49,944 bases of DNA, taken from Sphingomonas sp. PP-CE-1A-559 (GTDB lineage Bacteria; Pseudomonadota; Alphaproteobacteria; Sphingomonadales; Sphingomonadaceae). The stretch lies in contig NZ_SLYA01000012.1 of NCBI RefSeq assembly GCF_004340965.1, forward strand, positions 1 to 49,944, in the 5' to 3' direction. The notes below the pieces were generated by a model, which was not told the DNA's origin, searched no databases, and was given only the letters and a program-made list of their open reading frames with translations. Below, piece by piece: positions 43,954-49,944 of this stretch. Each line of letters starts with the position of its first letter. Position 1 is the first letter of the stretch. A program made the translations under genes and the position numbers.

Positions 43954-44418
43954 ATGACGACACGTTTGAACATCGTCGCGCTCGCGCCGGACGCCGTAAA
44001 AGGCCTGATGGCGGTCGAAGCGAGCATCGCCAAATCGGGCATCGAGCATGGCCTGCTCGAACTGGTGCGGCTGAGGGCGTCGCAAATCAACGGCTGCGCC
44101 TATTGCATCCATATGCATGTCACCGACGCGCTGAAGAACGGCGAGACCGACATGCGCATGCATCTGCTCGCCGCTTGGCGCGACTCCTCGGTGTTCACCG
44201 ACCGCGAGCGGGCCGCGCTCAACTGGACCGAAACGCTGACGCATGTGTCGAGGGCGGGTGCGCCGAATATCGACTACGCCGTGCTGCAAAGCCAGTTCAA
44301 CGCGGCCGAGATCGCCAACCTGACGGTGCTGATCGGTACCATCAACCTGTGGAACAGGCTGCAGATCGGCCTGCACGCGGTGGCCCCCCTCGATGCGCCG
44401 ACTGCGATCGCCGCCTGA
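43954..44418 (+). CDS. Carboxymuconolactone decarboxylase/AhpD-like alkylhydroperoxidase
   Basis: 154 residues. The AhpD motif is complete: E36, then C48 and C51 in NGCAYCIHMH and H55, with spacing E-x11-C-x2-C-x3-H as in the AhpD proton-relay site. RAALNWTETLTHVS and NLTVLIGTINLWNRLQIG are typical of the family's helical fold. Peroxide reduction through the CxxC pair is expected. Third gene of the stress operon. Confidence 0.93.
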   Translation: MTTRLNIVALAPDAVKGLMAVEASIAKSGIEHGLLELVRLRASQINGCAYCIHMHVTDALKNGETDMRMHLLAAWRDSSVFTDRERAALNWTETLTHVSRAGAPNIDYAVLQSQFNAAEIANLTVLIGTINLWNRLQIGLHAVAPLDAPTAIAA

Positions 44419-44442
44419 CGCCATCGAGCTAGGATATATCCG

Positions 44443-45027
44443 ATGAAACTCTATTATTCTCCCGGTGCGTGCAGCCTTGCCGCGCATATCGCCCTTCATG
44501 AAGTCGGGACGCCGTTCGACAGCGAAAGCGTCGACCTGACGACCAAAACGACGAGTTCGGGCGCGGATTTTGATGCGGTCACGATCAAGGGCTATGTCCC
44601 GGCGCTCGTGCTGGACGACGGCGAACTCGTGACCGAGAACATCGCGATCCTCGATTATCTCGCCGGCATCTACCCGCAATTCGCGCTCGAAGGCCCGATC
44701 GGACGGACCCGCCTGCTCGAGGCGCTCGCTTATATCTCGACCGAGATCCACAAGAGCTACAAGCCGTTCTGGCATGATGGCTCCGACAGCCAGAAGGCGA
44801 TCGCAAGCGCCTACATCACCAAGCGGCTGCAATATCTCGCCGACCGGGTGAAGGGCGCGTATCTGCTGGGCGACCAGCCGAGCGTCGCCGACTTCTACCT
44901 GTTCGTCACGTTATTGTGGGCGACCCGGTTCGGCGTGACGATCCCGTCGGCGCTCGTGCCGGTGTACGACACGCTCCGCGCCCGTCCGGCCGTGCAAGCC
45001 ACGCTCGCGGCGGAAGGGCTGCAGTAA
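44443..45027 (+). CDS. Glutathione S-transferase, beta-like
   Basis: 194 residues. The thioredoxin-fold N-terminus is MKLYYSPGACSLAAHIALHE, with the SPGACSL motif of bacterial GSTs (cysteine 10 as in beta class). GYVPALVLDDGELVTENIAILDYLA contains the cis-proline and the glutathione-binding E-N/S pair. The C-terminal helical domain has YLLGDQPSVADFYLFVTLLW with the structural N-cap aspartate. It conjugates or reduces electrophiles. It is 24 bp after the AhpD-like gene. Confidence 0.93.
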   Translation: MKLYYSPGACSLAAHIALHEVGTPFDSESVDLTTKTTSSGADFDAVTIKGYVPALVLDDGELVTENIAILDYLAGIYPQFALEGPIGRTRLLEALAYISTEIHKSYKPFWHDGSDSQKAIASAYITKRLQYLADRVKGAYLLGDQPSVADFYLFVTLLWATRFGVTIPSALVPVYDTLRARPAVQATLAAEGLQ

Positions 45028-45100
45028 ACGCCGAACGGTGGTGGCGATCCTCCCACGGCACGGCGAAATGGCGCGGCGACGCCATCCCCTGGAGACGATC

Positions 45101-45760
45101 ATGACGGCCCACCTCAAGATCGACTTCGTGTCGGACATCGCCTGCCCGTGGTGCATCATCGGCCTGCGCGCCCTGGAAGAGGCGCTGGCGCAATCCGTCG
45201 ACGCGCTCGATGCGGAGATCGTGTTCCAGCCGTTCGAATTGAACCCGACGATGCCGGCCGGCGGTCAGAATATCGGCGAGCACGTCGCGCAGAAATACGG
45301 ATCGACGCGCGAGCAGTCGGCTGCGAACCGGGCGATGATCGTCGGTCGTGCGGCGGAACTCGGCTTCACGATGGTGATGAACGACGACAGCCGGATCTAC
45401 AACACGTTCGATGCGCACCGGCTGCTGCACTGGGCGAGCATCGAAGGACGGCAGTCCGCGCTCAAGCATGCGCTGTTCAACACCAACTTTACCGACAACG
45501 CCGATCCGGGCGACCATCAGGTCCTGATCGCTGCCGCTGCGAAGGCCGGGCTCGACCCGGTGACGGCGGGCGAGGTGCTGAACTCGGGGCGCTACGCCGA
45601 CGAGGTCCGGCACGCGGAGGAATATTAGCGTGGCCGCAGGATCAATGCAGTGCCGGCGATCGTGATCGACGGTAAGCATCTAATCTCGGGCGGACAACCG
45701 GTCGCGATGTTCGAACAGGCGTTGCGGCAGATCGCGGGCACCGTTGGTACGGGCGGTTAG
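45101..45760 (+). pseudogene. DsbA/FrnE-like thiol oxidoreductase with in-frame amber codon
   Basis: The frame opens with MTAHLKIDFVSDIACPWCIIG, the DsbA/FrnE start with redox pair C15-C18, and runs well conserved to VRHAEEY at residue 175. Then comes TAG (45626-45628). The same frame continues RGRRINAVPAIVIDGKHLISGGQ and FEQALRQIA to a TAG at 45758-45760, exactly the usual end of the family, including the cis-proline VPA. A tryptophan codon (TGG to TAG) at this spot is the simplest explanation, as relatives often have W before RxxGI. The truncated product lacks the cis-Pro strand and is probably inactive. The start follows CTGGAGACG. Confidence 0.85.
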
Positions 45761-45841
45761 CCAGGTCTCGGGTCTGGCGGCTACACCGCGCATCGATAGA
45801 CCCGCCGCATGACGAGGCATCAGCGACGGGGATCTGGTTCG

Positions 45842-46678
45842 ATGACGATTGCAGTGGTTGGCGGCACGGGGATGGTCGGCCGCAGGCTCGTCGCGGGGCT
45901 GCGCCTCGACGGTCACGACGTCGTCGTCGTCGCGCGCTCCTGCGGGATCGATACCGTTACCGGCATGGGGCTCGCAGAGGCGCTCGATGGCGTGGATATC
46001 GTCATCGATGTCTCCAGCCCTGGCTATGCCGCGGCGGACGACATGCACGCCTTCTTCGACGCGTCGTGTTGCAACCTGCTGGAAGCCGAGCGAAGCGCCG
46101 GTGTCGCGCATCACATTGCCTTGTCGGCGGTAGGCACCGGTCGACTTGGCACTACCGGCTATTTCCGCGCGAAACTGTTGCAGGAGCGTCTCGTTGCGGC
46201 CTCAGCCATTCCGTTCACGATCCTGCGATCGACGCCGTTCTACGAATATCTGTACGGGATCGTCGACCTTGGTGGGGACGGCAAGTGTCTCCATTTGGCG
46301 CCGTTGCTGATGCAACCGATCGCGGTGAACGACGTGGTTGCCGAACTGCAACGGATCGCACTGGCGCGACCGGCGAACACGGTGATCGAGATCGCCGGTC
46401 CCGATGTAAGGCGTCTCGACCGGTTTGCCGAAGATATTCTCGGCGCCAACGAGGACCCGCGCGATATCGTCGTCAGCCCCGAGACGCCCTATTTTGGCGC
46501 ACGCATGCAGGATGAAGCCTTGGTCGTGAGTTGGGGTTCGCGGAAATCGTCGATCAGGTTCGACGACTGGTTGCGGGAGTCGATCGTCGTTTCCAGCATC
46601 ACTGAAATCCCGCAGCGGCCGGTAGATATGGCGTTTTCGAGCGCGCGCCGTTCCGCTCGTCTGGATGGGGCGGGTTGA
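45842..46678 (+). CDS. NmrA-like NAD(P)-binding protein (second copy)
   Basis: 278 residues, a clear paralogue of the gene at 42703. MTIAVVGGTGMVGRRLVAGL, ALDGVDIVIDVSSP, IALSAVGTGRLGTTGYFRAKLLQERLV and FTILRSTPFYEYLYGIVDLG align with the first copy throughout. The C-terminal 25 or so residues (after the DDWLRES match) are extra. The ATG at 45842 gives the canonical start; an ATG at 45809 adds a basic head. The paralogue pair brackets the operon. Confidence 0.87.
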   Translation: MTIAVVGGTGMVGRRLVAGLRLDGHDVVVVARSCGIDTVTGMGLAEALDGVDIVIDVSSPGYAAADDMHAFFDASCCNLLEAERSAGVAHHIALSAVGTGRLGTTGYFRAKLLQERLVAASAIPFTILRSTPFYEYLYGIVDLGGDGKCLHLAPLLMQPIAVNDVVAELQRIALARPANTVIEIAGPDVRRLDRFAEDILGANEDPRDIVVSPETPYFGARMQDEALVVSWGSRKSSIRFDDWLRESIVVSSITEIPQRPVDMAFSSARRSARLDGAG

Positions 46679-46729
46679 GTATCGACGCGGCGAAAGTGGT
46701 GCCAAGCCGAGCGTCGGGAGCCTGTCGTC

Positions 46730-47055
46730 ATGCACGAGTTCAGCAGCGATACCTTTGGCGACGTCACTGCGGGATCGGAGAGAGCGCCGTTGTCGCATGC
46801 CGATACGATCCGGAACGGCGTCGTGCAGGCCGTAGTCGCCGATCAGGCCGGCATCGATTTCTTCGGTCTTGGGAAGCATCACCGCCGATGGCGCGAGCGC
46901 AGTTCGACACTGAAATCGAGCGCAGGCCACTGTACGTAGGATCGCCGGAGACGGTCGCGCGCAAGATCGCACGTACGTAAAGGACTGGGCTAGCAGCGCT
47001 TCCATTTGAAATACGGCGCCGGGCCTCGTGCCGCTGGTTCGGGATATGCCCGCCC
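46730..47055 (+). pseudogene. Remnant of a luciferase-like (LLM) monooxygenase gene
   Basis: The first 50 or so residues from the ATG at 46730 are an LLM N-terminus: FSSDTFGDVTAGSERAPLSH, then TIRNGVVQAVVADQAGIDFFGLGKHH. The sequence then jumps. In another frame FDTEIERRPLYVGSPETVARKIART is the family's C-terminal VGSPETVAxKI motif, ended by TAA at 46978-46980. In further frames come FHLKYGAG (47000 on) and LVPLVRDM (about 47029-47052), the very end of the family. Some 200 central residues are missing and at least two frameshifts are present. A decayed gene at the end of the stress operon. Confidence 0.75.
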
Positions 47056-47097
47056 AGCCATTCACGCAGCGCGCGCGAACCGAACTTGGGTATCCAT

Positions 47098-47391
47098 TCA
47101 GCCATCGACGATGTCCGCGTATTCCGGATGCTTTCGGTAGAAGTCGGCCATGAACGAGCAGCTGAGCACGACTTTCCGCCCGGCCTGCCGGATCAGGTCG
47201 AACACGCCGGTGGCCAGCGCGGTCGCGAAGCCTTGGCCACCATATTCGCTCGGAACTTCGGTATGGATCAGGACCACGCGAGCATTGTCGTCGATGCGGT
47301 AATAGGCAGCGGCAATGGCCTCGCCGTCGATCGACGTCTCGAACCGGTGCTGTGCTTCATTGTCGACGACGGGCCTGGTCGTGCGGCTCAT
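47098..47391 (-). CDS. GNAT-like N-acetyltransferase, YjdJ type
   Basis: 97 residues, the usual length for the small YjdJ-type acetyltransferases: FETSIDGEAIAAAYYRID, VLIHTEVPSEYGGQGFATALATGVFDLIR with the acetyl-CoA-binding turn YGGQGFA, and the closing CSFMADFYRKHPEYADIV. The ATG overlaps the azoreductase stop (ATGA, 47388-47391). Substrate unknown. Confidence 0.9.
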   Translation of the reverse strand: MSRTTRPVVDNEAQHRFETSIDGEAIAAAYYRIDDNARVVLIHTEVPSEYGGQGFATALATGVFDLIRQAGRKVVLSCSFMADFYRKHPEYADIVDG

Positions 47392-48038
47392 GCGGCTACC
47401 AATATCGGTTGCCCGGTCCACTCCTCGGCGATCCGATCGAGCTCGACGCGGGCGCGATCCAGTGCGGCGGCGCGGTCGTCTGGCTGCGCGAACTGCACGG
47501 GTTGCGCATCGACGAAGCGCGGGTCGACCGCGCCCATGAATTCGAACGCCGCGCGCAGGGCAGGGGTGAGCGCATCCATCCCCGCCAACGGCGAACCGGG
47601 CCGCAGATCGCCGCCGCGCGTTGTTAGGAACAGTATCCTCTTCGTTCCCAACGCGCCGACATAGCGTCCATCGGCGGTCGCGACATAAGTTATCCCGGCA
47701 CGGACCACCGCGTCGATGAACGCCTTGAACGCCGCCGGCATCGACCAATTGTACATCGGCATGGCGAATACCAGCGCGTCGGGGTCGAGCATTCGGGCGC
47801 ACAATGCATCCGAGGCGACCAACGCGCGCTTCATCTCGACCGTGCGGTCCGCGGCGGGCGTATAGCTCGCGATCGTGAACGCTTCGGTCATGGCCGGCGC
47901 AGGGTCGGTTACGAGATCGAGGTGATCGATCGTGAGCGACGCCGTGCCGAGAGCGAGCTTCTCGACGAAGTATCGACCCAGGGCGCGCGAGTTCGATCGT
48001 TCGCTCTTGGGACTGGAATCGACGTGCAGCAGTTTCAT
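47388..48038 (-). CDS. azoR: FMN-dependent NADH-azoreductase
   Basis: 216 residues with AzoR features: MKLLHVDSSPKSERSNSRAL (flavodoxin-fold FMN loop), AFAMPMYNW-type stretch FAMPMYNWSMPAAFKAFIDAVVRAGITY (split) and LFLTTRGGDLRPGSPLAG. It reduces azo compounds and quinones with NADH. It is 30 bp downstream of the MocR-type regulator on the same strand. Confidence 0.9.
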   Translation of the reverse strand: MKLLHVDSSPKSERSNSRALGRYFVEKLALGTASLTIDHLDLVTDPAPAMTEAFTIASYTPAADRTVEMKRALVASDALCARMLDPDALVFAMPMYNWSMPAAFKAFIDAVVRAGITYVATADGRYVGALGTKRILFLTTRGGDLRPGSPLAGMDALTPALRAAFEFMGAVDPRFVDAQPVQFAQPDDRAAALDRARVELDRIAEEWTGQPILVAA

Positions 48039-48068
48039 GCGAAGTCCTTGGTATGTAGTGCCGCCGGC

Positions 48069-49490
48069 TCAGACTGCCTCAGCCAGCAATTGCTTGAGCG
48101 ACGCGCAGGCCTTTTCGAGATACCCAGGCCGCAGGTTGGTCACGCCGAGCAGGAAGCCCGGCGTCGCAGGACCATCGCCACCCCTCCAGCGCGAAAGCGG
48201 CGCTGGCGCGATGCCGAGCGCGAGCGCACGTTCGGCCATCGCGGAGTCGTCGCTCCCATCGGGAAGCGGCACGCGAACGGCGAGCCCGGCAAAAGCGTCT
48301 ACCCCGAAATTCATGCCGAGACACGCGTTGAGCGCGTCGCGCCGCTCTCGGTATAGCGCTTTCATATGCCGCAGGTGGCGCAGATAATGACCCTCCGCCA
48401 GGAAAGCCGCCAGCGCGAGCTGGGTCGTGGAGTTCGGGGCGGGATTGAGGAAGGCTGCAACCTCGCCGAAGCGCTCGGCGAGCGACAGCGGCGCAACGAC
48501 GAACCCGAGGCCGAGCGCCGGGCTGAGCGTCTTGCCGAAGCTGCCGACATGGATCACCCGGCCGTTCGGATCGGTCCCCGCGAATGCCAGCGCTGCGCGT
48601 CCCGACAGCTGGAGTTCGCTCAGATAATCGTCCTCGATGATCCAGCCGTCTTCGCGCACCGCCCACGCCAGCAGTTCTCGTCGGCGTTTCGGAGACAGGG
48701 CGACCCCGGTTGGCGCCTGCTGCCCGGCAGTCACCACCGCGATCGCCGCGTCGGGCGCGATCTCGACACCGCGGGCGACCAGAATACCCTCCGCGTCGAC
48801 CGGGACATAGGCCACCGACATGCCGGCGAGTTCCAGCGCCCGCCGCGCCATCGGAAATCCTGGATCTTCCATCCAGGCGGTGCGGCCTTGTGCCTGCAAG
48901 GTCAAAATCGCGAGGCTCAGGCCATTCTTGTAGCCGCTCGTCAGGATGATCTGGTCGGGCAGGCACCGAATACCGCGCGCGATCGCCAGATAGCTTGCGA
49001 TCTGCGCGCGAAGATCGGGATGGCCGCGCGGATCGGGCGGGCCGACCGGCGCCATCGCATCGTCGCGCACCGCCTTGGTCCGCATCCGCGACCAGAGTTT
49101 CGCCGGGAAAGCGTCCTGGGCCGGTACTCCCATCTGGAAGGGGAGCGGCTTCAGATAGAAGCCGCGCTCGATCCCCTGCATCGGGCGAGGAATGTCGACA
49201 TGAACCGCGGCGGGCAGGCTGATCGGCTTTTCCGCGACACGCGTTCCGGCGGCGCCAGAGGATATCACGAGCGATTCATCGATCAACCGTTCGTACGCCG
49301 TCCTGACGGTACCTCGGGCGACGCCAAGCTGAGTCGCCATGTCGAGCCATGATGGCAGCCGCGCGCCCGGCTCCAGACGACCCTCGACGATCGCTTCGCG
49401 CAAATTTATCGTTATCTGTTCGGCGATTGGAACAGGTCGATCGCGATCGATGACGATCGACAGGGGCGAAGCAGCCGATGGCATGCTCAT
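48069..49490 (-). CDS. MocR/PdxR-type regulator (GntR helix-turn-helix fused to aminotransferase fold)
   Basis: 473 residues. The N-terminal GntR winged helix (about 20-90) contains PIAEQITINLREAIVEGRLEPGARLPSWLDMATQLGVARGTVRTAYERL (split). The rest is a fold-type I aminotransferase domain: LTSGYKNGLSLAILTL, WMEDPGFPMARRALELAG, EDDYLSELQ and the PLP lysine in HVGSFGKTLSPALGLGFVV. The ATG at 49490 has AGGGAA upstream; a longer frame upstream is not protein-like. It probably controls azoR and perhaps the stress operon on the other strand. The effector is unknown. Confidence 0.9.
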   Translation of the reverse strand: MSMPSAASPLSIVIDRDRPVPIAEQITINLREAIVEGRLEPGARLPSWLDMATQLGVARGTVRTAYERLIDESLVISSGAAGTRVAEKPISLPAAVHVDIPRPMQGIERGFYLKPLPFQMGVPAQDAFPAKLWSRMRTKAVRDDAMAPVGPPDPRGHPDLRAQIASYLAIARGIRCLPDQIILTSGYKNGLSLAILTLQAQGRTAWMEDPGFPMARRALELAGMSVAYVPVDAEGILVARGVEIAPDAAIAVVTAGQQAPTGVALSPKRRRELLAWAVREDGWIIEDDYLSELQLSGRAALAFAGTDPNGRVIHVGSFGKTLSPALGLGFVVAPLSLAERFGEVAAFLNPAPNSTTQLALAAFLAEGHYLRHLRHMKALYRERRDALNACLGMNFGVDAFAGLAVRVPLPDGSDDSAMAERALALGIAPAPLSRWRGGDGPATPGFLLGVTNLRPGYLEKACASLKQLLAEAV

Positions 49491-49944
49491 GTTCGTTTCC
49501 CTGAAAGTTAGTTTGCCCTGCCGGTCAGGTGGTATCGCTGTACAGCTTCGTCGCAGGACTGTCTCGAGGTCTTCCAATGTTCTGAGGAATTATAGATTTT
49601 GGGTCGAGGGTATTGGACAGTCACTGGGCACTGGGCACTGGGCACTGGGCACTGGGCACTGGGCACTGGGCACTGGGCACTTGGCACTTGGCAACGGTAG
49701 CCCAAGGCTAAGCTTATCACGCAAAAGCAGCGAAGTCTCGTGGCTCGCCCGAAGCCTGTCTAGCCGTTTGCGACCTGACCAACGATCCGAAAATCGCAGA
49801 TGAACAAGCAGCTGGTTTCGGGAGGCGACGAACGCGACTTGAGCGACCGCTTCTCTATCGCGGCCTGAGTCAACAGGCGCAGACCACTCTCCGCCGCCGC
49901 GAGTGCGCCGGTTTGAGGAATTGGTAGGCGACGAAAATACAAAT
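49491..49944. other. Upstream region of MocR gene and window end, no recognised gene
   Basis: About 450 bases with no convincing coding frame. A heptanucleotide tandem repeat lies at 49623-49692. A minus-strand frame at 49760-49942 has no recognisable family. Confidence 0.5.
49623..49692 (+). repeat. Heptanucleotide tandem repeat (ACTGGGC)n
   Basis: Eight perfect head-to-tail copies of ACTGGGC (49623-49678) are followed by two ACTTGGC variants (49679-49692). The array ends 133 bp upstream of the MocR-type gene's ATG, so it could sit in or behind its promoter. Perfect 7-base units are prone to slippage and copy-number change. Confidence 0.95.

Noticed and set aside
49623..49692. CRISPR-like array
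   Set aside because: Units are 7 bp with no spacers; a simple tandem repeat.
49508..49720. Peptide with repeated PSAQCPV units on the minus strand
   Set aside because: It is only the translation of the heptanucleotide repeat and lacks flanking protein-like sequence.

Overview
The window looks like the chromosome of a GC-rich alphaproteobacterium of the Sphingomonas type. This rests on the high GC content, three large TonB-dependent receptor loci, frequent 1-4 nt start/stop overlaps and the particular gene families present. It was judged from sequence alone, with no database search. No tRNA, rRNA, CRISPR array or intact insertion sequence was seen. The gene content is accessory: scavenging, transport, stress enzymes and several decaying genes.

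Layout. 1-4.0 kb: a partial unknown gene, the truncated start of a short-chain dehydrogenase, two alpha/beta hydrolases (one lacking its nucleophile serine, one fused to a cupin), and a divergent LysR regulator. 4.3-9.4 kb: a tightly coupled iron-uptake operon (siderophore-type TonB receptor, DUF3649, PepSY membrane protein, DUF3325, DUF4198) behind a Fur-box-like site. 9.9-12.2 kb: a DUF389 membrane protein and a degenerate RBBP9-like hydrolase. 12.4-33.0 kb: a large set of genes whose families point to organosulfur scavenging. These are an MFS carrier and TauD-type dioxygenase; an HbpS/GlcG-like protein; a minus-strand run of LysR, SsuC, SsuB, a thiol dioxygenase, a three-domain rhodanese, SsuD, SsuA, a frameshifted TonB receptor, an NtaA-type monooxygenase and a peroxiredoxin-like protein; and a divergent plus-strand run of a DszC/SfnB-like flavoenzyme, a D-2-hydroxyacid dehydrogenase, a class II aldolase, a second SsuA-like lipoprotein and an intact TonB receptor. 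33.1-35.2 kb: an MFS drug-type exporter coupled to 3-methyladenine DNA glycosylase. 35.5-39.8 kb: six small secreted proteins of mostly unknown function. 40.2-42.5 kb: a SrpA-like exported catalase relative, a group III truncated hemoglobin and an FMN reductase. 42.7-47.1 kb: a redox/electrophile-stress operon (NmrA-like protein, small membrane protein, AhpD-like protein, glutathione S-transferase, DsbA/FrnE-like gene with a nonsense codon, second NmrA-like protein) ending in a luciferase-family remnant. 47.1-49.5 kb: GNAT, azoreductase and a MocR-type regulator, with a heptanucleotide tandem repeat upstream.

How the parts fit. The 12.4-33 kb region could move an organosulfur compound across the outer membrane (TonB receptors), bind it in the periplasm (two SsuA-like proteins), import it (SsuBC) and release sulfite or sulfide (SsuD, NtaA-type, DszC-like and TauD-type oxygenases, thiol dioxygenase, rhodanese). 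The aldolase and hydroxyacid dehydrogenase may process the carbon left over. The substrate cannot be read from the sequence. The best candidates for something new are this sulfur island, the structured leader in front of its plus-strand operon, the two alpha/beta hydrolase folds with altered catalytic residues, and a degenerate intergenic repeat family. Several genes are broken (SDR fragment, TonB receptor, FrnE-like gene, luciferase remnant), so the region appears to be actively decaying or rearranging.
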